DNA of 13,589 bases. Source: Bordetella parapertussis (lineage in GTDB: Bacteria > Pseudomonadota > Gammaproteobacteria > Burkholderiales > Burkholderiaceae_C). The notes beneath the pieces are model-generated. The model made no database searches and was not told the DNA's origin. It was given only the letters and a program-made list of their open reading frames with translations. Where the stretch lies: the NCBI GenBank assembly GCA_945900695.1, contig CAMDJU010000043.1:1-13589 (forward strand), in the 5' to 3' direction. A program made the translations under genes and the position numbers. Of the stretch, positions 1-7,612 are shown one piece after another (within the stretch, counting starts at the first letter, position 1; every line of letters begins with the position of its first letter).

Positions 1-267
1 ACCACCGATGGCACGGCGCGACAAACCGATGCCTTGCCCCTGCAAGGCTGGCAGATTTACTTTTACCGCGACAACGCCTGGGGCAATGCCTTGTCCAGTG
101 CGGGCACCGGCACCAATGCGGGCACCGGCAACAACACGGGCACGGGCACGGGCAGCCCCAACTTGCCCGATGCCGTGCGGGCCGTGATTCAACTCGCCCC
201 CGACAGCGGGCGCGGCAGCATCACCATCGATTGGGTGCGCCCGAACTGGAGCGTTGGACGCTCATGA
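1..267 (+). CDS. gspJ: GspJ, T2SS minor pseudopilin (3' end only)
   Basis: This is the C-terminal 88 residues of a protein whose start lies left of the window. The segment around residues 16-32 (GWQIYFYRDNAWGNALSS) fits the conserved GspJ region with a YRDNAW-like core. The final stretch ending in a VRP-type tail is also GspJ-like. GspJ is a minor pseudopilin that with GspI, GspK and GspH forms the tip of the periplasmic T2SS pseudopilus. Between the YRDNAW core and the last conserved strand is a Gly/Thr/Asn-rich stretch at nucleotides 100-153, built from near-repeats of GGCACC/GGCACG units; it probably encodes a flexible loop. The stop codon overlaps the gspK ATG as ATGA (264-267), indicating translational coupling. 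The identity also rests on the downstream gspK-L-M-N-D-E-F series. Confidence 0.85.
   Translation, partial: TTDGTARQTDALPLQGWQIYFYRDNAWGNALSSAGTGTNAGTGNNTGTGTGSPNLPDAVRAVIQLAPDSGRGSITIDWVRPNWSVGRS
100..153 (+). repeat. Gly-Thr coding microrepeat inside gspJ
   Basis: The stretch consists of GGC codons alternating with ACC/ACG/AAC/AAT codons. It contains a 13-nt direct repeat, GCGGGCACCGGCA, at 100-112 and 118-130 (period 18). It encodes a low-complexity Gly/Thr/Asn loop in GspJ. Slippage or unequal recombination is a plausible origin, but that is inferred. Confidence 0.7.
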
Positions 268-1394
268 ATAAGCCGGCCCATACTGACCGACCACCCCGCA
301 TGACCCGTCTGCAGGGGTCTGCGCCGTGCCTCACCCCGCCATCCAGCGCTGCCCCAAAACTGGACACACCAACAAACGCATCCCGGAGGCTGGATCAACA
401 GCTGGGCACAACCCTTGGCCATGGCCATCAGCAGGGCGCGGCCCTGTTGATGGCCATGCTCACCGTGGCCTTGGTCGCCACCTTGGCCGCGGCTGGCTTG
501 TGGCTGCAGTGGCGCAGCATCGAGGTGGAGGCCGCCGAGCGACAACGCGCCCAAGCCCATTGGTTGCTGCTGGGCGCGCTGGACTGGGCGCGCATCATCT
601 TGCGCGAGGACTCTCGGGCCAGCGGCGAAAACGGCCAAGACCATTTGGCCGAGCCCTGGGCCGTGCCCTTGCAAGAGGCGCGCTTGTCCACTTTTGTGTC
701 GTCCAATGCCGAGGGCGTGAGCCGCGACGACGAGCGGGTGGCCGAAGAGGTATTTTTATCAGGCCAGATCACCGACTTGCAAGGGCGGCTCAATGCGTTC
801 AACCTGATCGAGTCCGATGGCCGGTTGTCCCAAGCCACCATGGCTGTTTTTGAGCGTTTGTTCAAAAGCCTGGACCTGCCCCCCACCGAGCTGCAAACCA
901 TGGCCCAGCAACTGGTGCTGGCCCATGGCAACTCAGTGGGCCGGCCCTTGCGGCCCCAGCGCTTTGAACAACTGGCTTGGCTGGGTTTGTCGGCCAACAC
1001 GTTGACAGCCCTGGCGCCGCATGTGTGCGTGCTGACAACGCGCACCCCCGTCAACCTCAACACCGCCAGCGAAGCGGTGCTGCAGGCCAGCCTGAGCGGC
1101 TTGGACGCGGCGGGTGCGCAAAAAATGGCGCAGCTGCGCGCAAGCCGCCACTTCAACACCTTGGAGGACGCGCGCCTGCGCCTGGACAACCCGCGCGCGG
1201 GCATCGACCCTGGGCAGCACAGCGTGGCCAGCCGCCACTTTGAGGTGCGCGGGCGCTTGCGCTGGGGCGCCACCGTGCTCGAAGAACGCAGCTTGGTGGA
1301 GCGCAATGGTGTGGATGTGCGGGTGCTGTGGTCTGACCGGGGTCAGCTCGCCGCCCCTCAACGCGAGCCCTTGGGTCGGCCTTTCGTACAATGA
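264..1394 (+). CDS. gspK: GspK, T2SS minor pseudopilin
   Basis: GspK is the large minor pseudopilin that caps the T2SS pseudopilus together with GspI and GspJ. It is made with a type IV prepilin-like leader that prepilin peptidase removes. A Gly followed by the hydrophobic segment AALLMAMLTVALVATLAAAG appears at residues 58-78, and the usual pilin Glu+5 is absent, as in GspK proteins. ITDLQGRLNAFNL (about residues 171-183) and TPVNLNTASEAVL are typical GspK motifs. The mature part is about 318 residues, normal for the family. The ATG at 264 was chosen because it overlaps the gspJ stop (ATGA), but it gives a 58-residue leader, which is very long. The in-frame ATG at 300 leaves 46 residues. The exact start is therefore uncertain, while the family call is firm. 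Confidence 0.9.
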   Translation: MNKPAHTDRPPRMTRLQGSAPCLTPPSSAAPKLDTPTNASRRLDQQLGTTLGHGHQQGAALLMAMLTVALVATLAAAGLWLQWRSIEVEAAERQRAQAHWLLLGALDWARIILREDSRASGENGQDHLAEPWAVPLQEARLSTFVSSNAEGVSRDDERVAEEVFLSGQITDLQGRLNAFNLIESDGRLSQATMAVFERLFKSLDLPPTELQTMAQQLVLAHGNSVGRPLRPQRFEQLAWLGLSANTLTALAPHVCVLTTRTPVNLNTASEAVLQASLSGLDAAGAQKMAQLRASRHFNTLEDARLRLDNPRAGIDPGQHSVASRHFEVRGRLRWGATVLEERSLVERNGVDVRVLWSDRGQLAAPQREPLGRPFVQ

Positions 1395-1401
1395 AAAATC
1401 C

Positions 1402-2607
1402 ATGCTGATCCTTGCCCTGCCCCTGCACACCGAAGGTGCTGCCACCGAATATCTGCACGTGCGCGCAGGCCCGAGCGGAGCCACGGGGCACGCGCAAACA
1501 GCCACGGCCGCGCGTTTGCCGCGCGACGCGGGCACGGTGGTGGCTGTGGTGCCCGCGCAAGCCCTGGCTTGGCACACCATCACCCCGCCCCCCGTTGGGG
1601 TTGCGCGCTTGACCGCCGCCTTGGATGGCTTGCTCGAGGAGCGCATGCTGGAAGACCCAGCCCAATCGCAAGTGGTGTACACGCCCGAGGGCGCTGCGTC
1701 GGCGGCCCAAGGCCAGGCCCTGACGGTGCTGGTGTGCCAAAAAGCCTGGCTGCGCCAAGCACTGGCCCCTTTGCAAGCGCTGGGCCTGGTGGTCTCGCGC
1801 ATCGTGCCAGAGTGGTCGCCCCAAGCCCAGGCCGCCCCGTTGTTGTGGGTGGGTGGCAGCCCCAACCAAGTTCAGGCCGTGGCCTGCGACCCCCATGGCG
1901 CGATGGTGCTGCCACCCCCTCCCTGGTCCAGCGCCATCCATGTGGCACTCACCCAGCCAGACGCGCAGTTGCTGTGCGAGCCGGCCATGGCCGCTTGGGT
2001 GCAACAACACTTTGGCCGCGCGCCGCGCATGCTCAGCCCGGCCCAACGCTTGTGGCAAGCGCAACAAACCGATTGGGATCTGGCCCAGGGCGAGTGGGCC
2101 CAGGGGCGGCGCCAGCGTTGGGCCCGGTTTGCCCAAGAGCTGGCCATCAACCTGTGGCAGGCCCCGCGCTGGCGACCGGCCCGCTGGGGCATTCTGGCGC
2201 TGCTGGTGCTGAACCTGGCGGGCTTGCAATGGATGGCCTGGCAACAGCGCCAGCACCAGGCCCAACTGCGAAAAGACATGGGCACACTGCTGACCCGCAG
2301 CTTCCCAACCGTGCAAGTGGTGGTGGATGCGCCCTTGCAAATGGCCCGCGAGGTGCAGGCCTTGCAACGGGCCTTGGGCCAGCCCGGCGCCGCCGATTTG
2401 GAGCCCATGCTGACCAGCCTGGCCCGCGCCCTGCCCCCATCGGCCCAGTTGAGCAGTTTGCAATTCAGCCCGGGGGAGCTGCGCTGGCAAGCACCGGCCT
2501 TGACCAGCGACCGCATTGAGGCGGCCCGTGAACCCTTGCGCCGACAAGGCTACCAGTTGGTGGCCGATGGCAACCAATGGGTGCTGCGCACCGAGGTGCG
2601 GCCATGA
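1402..2607 (+). CDS. gspL: GspL, T2SS inner-membrane platform protein
   Basis: GspL is a bitopic inner-membrane protein that recruits the GspE ATPase through its cytoplasmic domain and pairs with GspM. The 401-residue product has an actin-like cytoplasmic part (about 1-255) ending in the GspL-type motif WDLAQGEW (225-232). A single membrane span follows at about 262-280, then a short periplasmic ferredoxin-like region (about 310-399). The start is the ATG 7 nt after the gspK stop, since the encoded protein begins with a GspL-like first strand (MLILALPL). A tiny frame beginning at the ATG that overlaps the gspK stop (1391-1408, five codons) runs across the gspL start and could help reinitiation. 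The stop overlaps the gspM ATG as ATGA. The protein is divergent and Ala/Gln-rich, so the call rests on topology, motif and position. Confidence 0.88.
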   Translation: MLILALPLHTEGAATEYLHVRAGPSGATGHAQTATAARLPRDAGTVVAVVPAQALAWHTITPPPVGVARLTAALDGLLEERMLEDPAQSQVVYTPEGAASAAQGQALTVLVCQKAWLRQALAPLQALGLVVSRIVPEWSPQAQAAPLLWVGGSPNQVQAVACDPHGAMVLPPPPWSSAIHVALTQPDAQLLCEPAMAAWVQQHFGRAPRMLSPAQRLWQAQQTDWDLAQGEWAQGRRQRWARFAQELAINLWQAPRWRPARWGILALLVLNLAGLQWMAWQQRQHQAQLRKDMGTLLTRSFPTVQVVVDAPLQMAREVQALQRALGQPGAADLEPMLTSLARALPPSAQLSSLQFSPGELRWQAPALTSDRIEAAREPLRRQGYQLVADGNQWVLRTEVRP

Positions 2608-3263
2608 GCGCGGTGTGGCGCTGGCTCCCAGAGCGCTGGCACCAGCGCTGGATGGACTTGAGCGGGCGCGAACGCCTGGGCCTGGGTTTGGCCTTGCTTG
2701 TCCTTGCGCTGGCGCTGCTCTGGTCTTTGGGGGTGGCACCGGCGTGGCGCCAGTGGCAACAAGGCCAAGCACAAACCCAAACTTTGCAAACCCAATGGCA
2801 AGGCATGCAAGCCCTGCAAGCCCAGGCCAGCGCCTTGAGCGCGCAAAGCCGCGTGCGCCCCGAAGAAGCCGCGCGCCTGTTGCAAACCAGTGTGACCAAC
2901 CTGGGCCCGGGTGCCATGGTGACGGTGAATGGCGACTTGGCCACGGTGCAAATCAAAGGGGCCTCTGCCGCCGCTGTCTCTCAATGGCTGGCCCAGGCGC
3001 GGGTGCAAGCGCAAGCCCTGCCCGTTCAAGCGCGGCTGGGCCGCAGCGCCGCCAGTGGCAGCTCAGGTCCCACCGGCGCCATGGCTGCCGCAACCACCGT
3101 TGGCAATTTGACCACCGCTACCCCAGTTGGCGCCCTGGGTGCCTTGTCGGCACCGGCCACGCCCAACACCGCTATCCCCGCCCCGGGTGCGGCCCCCAGC
3201 ACCGGGCCTGTGTGGTGGGAGGGCCAGATTGTTATGCAACTGCCCTCCACGGCCAAGCGCTGA
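2604..3263 (+). CDS. gspM: GspM, T2SS inner-membrane platform protein
   Basis: GspM partners GspL in the inner-membrane assembly platform. The 219-residue product has a short cytoplasmic N-terminus, one membrane span (about 25-43), a Gln-rich helical or coiled-coil segment (about 48-82), and a periplasmic ferredoxin-like domain starting near residue 90. Residues 147-202 are an Ala/Thr/Gly/Pro-rich insertion. It separates the domain body from its probable last strand, WWEGQIVMQLP (204-214). This makes the protein longer than the roughly 160-180 residues common in the family. The ATG overlaps the gspL stop (2604-2607) and the next gene begins 13 nt downstream. The assignment comes from topology and operon position, since GspM sequences are poorly conserved. 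Confidence 0.85.
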   Translation: MSAVWRWLPERWHQRWMDLSGRERLGLGLALLVLALALLWSLGVAPAWRQWQQGQAQTQTLQTQWQGMQALQAQASALSAQSRVRPEEAARLLQTSVTNLGPGAMVTVNGDLATVQIKGASAAAVSQWLAQARVQAQALPVQARLGRSAASGSSGPTGAMAAATTVGNLTTATPVGALGALSAPATPNTAIPAPGAAPSTGPVWWEGQIVMQLPSTAKR

Positions 3264-3276
3264 GACACTGCCCCAC

Positions 3277-4074
3277 ATGGCCCATCCCCACACCTTCCAA
3301 CGCGCCTGGGCCTGGGCCGCAGCCGGTGGCATCTTGGGTGCCGTGGTTGCGGCTGGGGTGCTGGCACCGGCCATTTGGTTGGCCCAAGCGGTGAACGCGG
3401 CCAGCCTGGGTCGGGTGCAATTGCGCCAAGCCAGCGGCAGCGTGTGGGACGGCTCGGCCCAATGGGTGCTGACCGCCGGCGCCCGCGCCAGCGATGCCCA
3501 AGCCCTGCCCGGCGCAGTGCATTGGCGTCTGCGCCCGCAATGGGGCGACCAAGGCCCAAGACTTGTACTGCAAGTTAGTGCAGACTGCTGCACGACCACG
3601 CCCTTGGCGCTGCAGTGGCGCCCTGGCCTGGCAGGTGGGCAAATCACCCTGGCCGATGGCCAGTCGCGCTGGCCCGCAGAAGTGCTCACCGGATTGGGCA
3701 CACCCTGGAACACCTTGCAAGCCCAGGGCTGGATACAGGTCAACAGCCAACAAGCCCAACTCCAAAGCGGCCCGCAGGGCTGGCAGATGGGCGGCCTGCT
3801 GCGCTTGCAAGCCCAGGATGTGTCGGTGCGTTTGTCCACCTTGCGCCCGCTGGGCAGCTATCAACTCGACGTGCAAGGCGGGGAACGCACCCGCTTGGCG
3901 CTGACCACCCTCAACGGGCGGCTTCAACTGAGTGGCCAAGGCCATTGGCAGGGGCAAGGCCTGGTGTTCAGCGGTGAGGCCAGTGCCGAGCCCGAGCACG
4001 AAGCGGCGCTGAACAATTTACTCAATTTAATGGGCCAACGCCAAGGGTCACGGTCCTCGTTCAAAATAGGCTGA
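3277..4074 (+). CDS. gspN: GspN, T2SS protein N
   Basis: This is a 265-residue protein with an N-terminal membrane anchor (about 12-36) and a periplasmic beta-rich domain. LRQASGSVWDGSAQW (about 49-63) matches the segment with which GspN proteins resemble the GspC-type fold. The C-terminal LLNLMGQRQGSRS (about 248-260) is a characteristic GspN ending. GspN is an accessory T2SS component present in only some systems, and its exact role is not settled. The ATG lies 13 nt after the gspM stop. The stop overlaps the gspD start as TGATG (4072-4076), which suggests coupled translation with the secretin gene. Confidence 0.87.
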   Translation: MAHPHTFQRAWAWAAAGGILGAVVAAGVLAPAIWLAQAVNAASLGRVQLRQASGSVWDGSAQWVLTAGARASDAQALPGAVHWRLRPQWGDQGPRLVLQVSADCCTTTPLALQWRPGLAGGQITLADGQSRWPAEVLTGLGTPWNTLQAQGWIQVNSQQAQLQSGPQGWQMGGLLRLQAQDVSVRLSTLRPLGSYQLDVQGGERTRLALTTLNGRLQLSGQGHWQGQGLVFSGEASAEPEHEAALNNLLNLMGQRQGSRSSFKIG

Positions 4075-6191
4075 TGCGCATGAAACCCCTGATCTCCCAA
4101 ACCCTGGCCTTGGCCCTGTGTTGTGCCCTGGCCAGCACCGGCTGGGCGCAAACCGCCAGACCCGGCCAACCCATCGTCCTTAACTTTGTCAATGCCGACA
4201 TCGAAGCCGTGGCGCGCACCCTGGCCAGCTTGACCGGGCGCAACCTGGTGGTGGACCCCCGGGTCAAGGGCAGCATCAACCTGAGCACCGAAAAACCGGT
4301 GTCACCCGCCGTGGCTTGGGACCAGTTTTTGGCCACCCTGCGGCTGCAAGGCTTCAGCATGGTGGTGAGCAACGGCCTGTACAAAGTGGTGCCCGAGGCC
4401 GAGGCCAAATTGCAAGGCGGCGGCGTGACCGAGGTGCCCAACCCCGTGGGCACCCCGCCCGCGCCGGCCACGGCCCCCGCTGGTCAGGTGGTGACGCATA
4501 TCTTCAAACTCAATTTTGAAAGCGCCAACAACCTGGTGACGGTGTTGCGCCCGCTGATCAGCCCCAACAACACCATCAACGTCAACCCCGGCAATAACTC
4601 GCTGATCATCACCGACTATGCCGACAACTTGCAGCGGTTGGGTCGCATCATCGCGGCACTGGACGTGGCCAATGCCAGCGACATCGAGGTGATCGTGCTC
4701 AAGCACGCCTTGGCCAGCGAGTTGGCACCGCTGGTGACGCGCTTACTGGAGCCAGGTGCCGGCGGGGGTGCGCCGGGCCAAGGCAACATCGCTGATAACA
4801 GCTTCAAAACCACGGTGATGGCCGAGCCACGCGCCAACAGCTTGATCTTGCGCGCAGCCAACCCGGCCCGGGTGGCCCAGGTGCGCAGCCTGATCGACAA
4901 GCTCGACCAACCCAGCTCGGCCCTGGCCAGTGGCAACATCCATGTGGTCTACCTGAAAAATGCCGAAGCCACCAAACTGGCCGTGACCCTGCGCGCGGCG
5001 CTGACCGGCCAAACCGGGTTGAGCACCCCTGGCGCCAACACCGCCAACACCGCCACCATGGCCCAGCAGCCCACGCCCCCGGGGGGCAACGCCGCGGCCA
5101 TGGGCAGCAGCAGCACCAGCAACCAACCCAGCACCGGCGGTCAAATCCAGGCCGACCCGGCCACCAACTCGCTCATCATCAGTGCACCCGAACCCCAATA
5201 CCGCCAATTGCGCGCGGTGATTGACAAGCTCGACCAACGCCGTGCCCAGGTGCTGGTCGAGAGCCTGATCGCTGAAGTCAATGCCGAAAAGCTGGCCCAA
5301 TTTGGCTTTCAGTGGCAAAACGTGGTGGGATCGAGCGGCGGCAACTTGGGCGTGATGGGCACCAACTTTGACCCGGCCAAGGTGGGCGGCTCCAACATTG
5401 CGCAACTCTCGGCGGACCCCACCAAAGCTGCCGTGGGCGCAGGCTTGAACATCGCCGCGCTGCAAAGCGTGGGCGGGGTGTACATGCTGGGTGCTTTGGC
5501 CAATTTTTTGCAAACCAACGGCGACGCCAACATCTTGTCCACGCCCACCTTGCTCACCCTGGACAACGAAGAGGCCAAGATCGTGGTGGGCCAGCAAGTG
5601 CCCTTCACCACCGGCAGCGTGGTGCTCAACAGTGCTGCAGCCACCCCGTTCAACACCTTTGAGCGCAAAGATGTGGGCCTGACTTTGCGGGTGCGCCCCC
5701 AAATCAGCGAGACCGGTACGGTGCGCCTATCGGTGTACCAAGAGGTGTCGAGCATCGACAAAACCACCGCCGCATCCACCGGTGGGCCGACCACCAACAA
5801 ACGCTCCATCGAATCGAATGTGTTGGTTGAAGACGGCTCCATCGTGGTGCTGGGTGGCTTGCTCACCGACGAGTCCAGTGACAACCTGAGCAAGGTGCCG
5901 GGCTTGGGCGACATCCCGTTTTTTGGCAATTTGTTCAAAGGCCAAAAGCGCGAGCGCAGCAAGAAAAACCTGATGGTGTTTTTGCGCCCGGTGGTGGTGC
6001 GTGACGCCAGCCAAACCGATGCCTTGTCGCAAAGCCGCTACCAACAAATGATGGGATTGCAGTTGCAGTCGCAACCCGCGCCCAACCCGGTGTTGGGCAT
6101 CGATGGCGCGGCGGTGTTGCCGCCCTTGCCCGTGGCACCCACAGCCACCGCCCCTGCCTCGCCGCCCAAGGGCGGTGCGCCCAACCGCTGA
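4074..6191 (+). CDS. gspD: GspD, T2SS outer-membrane secretin
   Basis: The secretin forms the multimeric outer-membrane gate of the T2SS. The 705-residue product starts with a Sec signal peptide (about 1-25, cleavage near GWA). It continues with an N0 domain (about 33-107), N1 (about 140-200), N2 (about 203-280) and N3 (about 287-390), then the secretin domain (about 395-642). That domain includes ILSTPTLLTLDNEEAKIVVG (487-506) and the signature VPGLGDIPFFGNLF (608-621). N3 is interrupted by a low-complexity Asn/Thr/Ser/Gly loop (about 313-357). The C-terminal tail after 645 is short and Pro/Ala-rich, with no clear pilotin-binding S-domain. The ATG at 4074 overlaps the gspN stop; the ATG at 4080 is an equally good alternative and changes only two residues. 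This is one of the most certain calls in the window. Confidence 0.97.
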   Translation: MRMKPLISQTLALALCCALASTGWAQTARPGQPIVLNFVNADIEAVARTLASLTGRNLVVDPRVKGSINLSTEKPVSPAVAWDQFLATLRLQGFSMVVSNGLYKVVPEAEAKLQGGGVTEVPNPVGTPPAPATAPAGQVVTHIFKLNFESANNLVTVLRPLISPNNTINVNPGNNSLIITDYADNLQRLGRIIAALDVANASDIEVIVLKHALASELAPLVTRLLEPGAGGGAPGQGNIADNSFKTTVMAEPRANSLILRAANPARVAQVRSLIDKLDQPSSALASGNIHVVYLKNAEATKLAVTLRAALTGQTGLSTPGANTANTATMAQQPTPPGGNAAAMGSSSTSNQPSTGGQIQADPATNSLIISAPEPQYRQLRAVIDKLDQRRAQVLVESLIAEVNAEKLAQFGFQWQNVVGSSGGNLGVMGTNFDPAKVGGSNIAQLSADPTKAAVGAGLNIAALQSVGGVYMLGALANFLQTNGDANILSTPTLLTLDNEEAKIVVGQQVPFTTGSVVLNSAAATPFNTFERKDVGLTLRVRPQISETGTVRLSVYQEVSSIDKTTAASTGGPTTNKRSIESNVLVEDGSIVVLGGLLTDESSDNLSKVPGLGDIPFFGNLFKGQKRERSKKNLMVFLRPVVVRDASQTDALSQSRYQQMMGLQLQSQPAPNPVLGIDGAAVLPPLPVAPTATAPASPPKGGAPNR

Positions 6192-6213
6192 GCGCGGCAC
6201 CGCCTGACCCCCC

Positions 6214-7602
6214 ATGCGCCACCCCTTGCCCTATGCCTTTGCCCGCAGCCACCAGTTGCTGCTGGAAGACGACGGCCAACAACTGACGCTGTGGCACAGC
6301 GACCAACCCGACCCGGGCGCCTGGGGCGAAGTGCTGCGCCTGCACCCGGTGCGGCAGTGGCAACAGCTGGACGCGCAAAGCCTGGCCCAGCGCATCAGTG
6401 CGGCCTATGCCGGCGCTGGGTCGAGTGCCGCCGCCGTGGTCACCGAGGTCGAGGGCGAGGCCGATTTGGCGCGCATGATGCAAGCCCTGCCCGCCGTCGA
6501 AGACCTGCTGGAGTCGGCCGACGACGCGCCCATCATCCGCATGCTCAACGCCTTGCTGTCGCAGGCTGCGCGCGACGGTGCCAGCGACATCCACATCGAG
6601 CCCTTTGAGCGCCACTCCAGCGTACGCTTTCGGGTCGATGGCGGTTTGCGCGAAGTGGTGCAACCCAACCGCGCCTTGCACGCGGCGCTGATTTCGCGCT
6701 TAAAGATCATGGCCTTGCTCGACATCGCCGAAAAACGCTTGCCCCAAGACGGGCGCATCTCTTTGCGCTTGGGCCAGCGCGCCATCGATGTGCGCGTGTC
6801 CACCCTGCCCAGCGCCCACGGTGAGCGCGCGGTGCTGCGCTTGCTGGACAAAAGCGGTGCGCGGCTGTCGCTGGAGTCGATTGGCATGCAAGGCCCGGCC
6901 TTGGAGCGCTTTGAAAAACTCATCGCCCAACCGCACGGCATTGTGCTGGTGACCGGCCCCACGGGTTCGGGCAAAACCACCACGCTGTACGCGGCCTTGC
7001 AGCGCTTGGATGCGGCGCACAGCAACATCATGACGGTGGAAGACCCGATCGAATATGAGTTGCCCGGCGTGGGCCAAACCCAGGTCAACCCCAAGATCGA
7101 CTTGGACTTTGCCAAGGCCTTGCGCGCCATCCTGCGCCAAGACCCTGACATCATCATGATTGGCGAGATCCGCGACCACGAAACCGCGCAAATTGCTGTG
7201 CAGGCCTCGCTCACCGGCCACTTGGTGCTGGCCACCTTGCACACCAATGACGCGGTGAGTGCGGTGACGCGCTTGACCGACATGGGCATTGAGCCGTTTT
7301 TGCTGAGCTCATCGTTGCTGGGTGTGTTGGCCCAGCGCTTGGTGCGCAAAACCTGCACCGCTTGCCAAGGCAGCGGCTGCGCGGTGTGCGGCCACACCGG
7401 CTACCAAGGGCGCACCGGTATTTTTGAGCTGCTCAGCGTGGACGAGTCTTTGCGCGGCCTGATCCACAACCGCGCCAGCGAAATTGACCTGCACCGCCAA
7501 GCCCAGCGCAATGGCCTGGGCAGCTTGCGCGAAGACGGCGAGCGCCTTGTGGCCCTGGGCCTGACCAGCCGCGAAGAGCTGTTGCGCGTCACCCGCGACT
7601 GA
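6214..7602 (+). CDS. gspE: GspE, T2SS assembly ATPase
   Basis: GspE is the cytoplasmic hexameric ATPase that drives pseudopilus assembly, docking on GspL. The 462-residue protein has a reduced N-terminal region (1-100). The core follows, with RMLNALLSQAARDGASDIHI (109-128), the Walker A box GPTGSGKT (248-255), the Asp box TVEDPIEY (274-281), the Walker B region DIIMIGEIRD (312-321) and the His box LATLHTND (339-346). The zinc-type tetracysteine element is present but compressed: C381, C384, C389 and C392, only four residues between the two CxxC pairs. All catalytic motifs are intact. The start is the ATG 22 nt after gspD. PilB or another type II/IV ATPase would be the alternative, but context makes GspE clear. 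Confidence 0.97.
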   Translation: MRHPLPYAFARSHQLLLEDDGQQLTLWHSDQPDPGAWGEVLRLHPVRQWQQLDAQSLAQRISAAYAGAGSSAAAVVTEVEGEADLARMMQALPAVEDLLESADDAPIIRMLNALLSQAARDGASDIHIEPFERHSSVRFRVDGGLREVVQPNRALHAALISRLKIMALLDIAEKRLPQDGRISLRLGQRAIDVRVSTLPSAHGERAVLRLLDKSGARLSLESIGMQGPALERFEKLIAQPHGIVLVTGPTGSGKTTTLYAALQRLDAAHSNIMTVEDPIEYELPGVGQTQVNPKIDLDFAKALRAILRQDPDIIMIGEIRDHETAQIAVQASLTGHLVLATLHTNDAVSAVTRLTDMGIEPFLLSSSLLGVLAQRLVRKTCTACQGSGCAVCGHTGYQGRTGIFELLSVDESLRGLIHNRASEIDLHRQAQRNGLGSLREDGERLVALGLTSREELLRVTRD

Positions 7603-7612
7603 GCGCAGCCCC

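Noticed and set aside
100..153. Possible CRISPR or minisatellite array
   Set aside because: The units are only about 6 nt, in frame within gspJ, and there are no spacers.
1153..2772. 539-residue open frame on the - strand opposite gspL/gspM
   Set aside because: It is a by-product of high GC on the opposite strand of gspL and gspM. Its composition is Gly/Ala/Gln/His-rich with no recognisable domain, and it conflicts with strong T2SS genes.
4074..4151. Lipoprotein signal (Cys pair at residues 16-17) in GspD
   Set aside because: The residue before the first Cys is Leu and the hydrophobic stretch continues past it, so a standard Sec signal peptide fits better.
4743..5702. 319-residue open frame on the - strand opposite gspD
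   Set aside because: It lies entirely within the well-supported secretin gene and has no family features.
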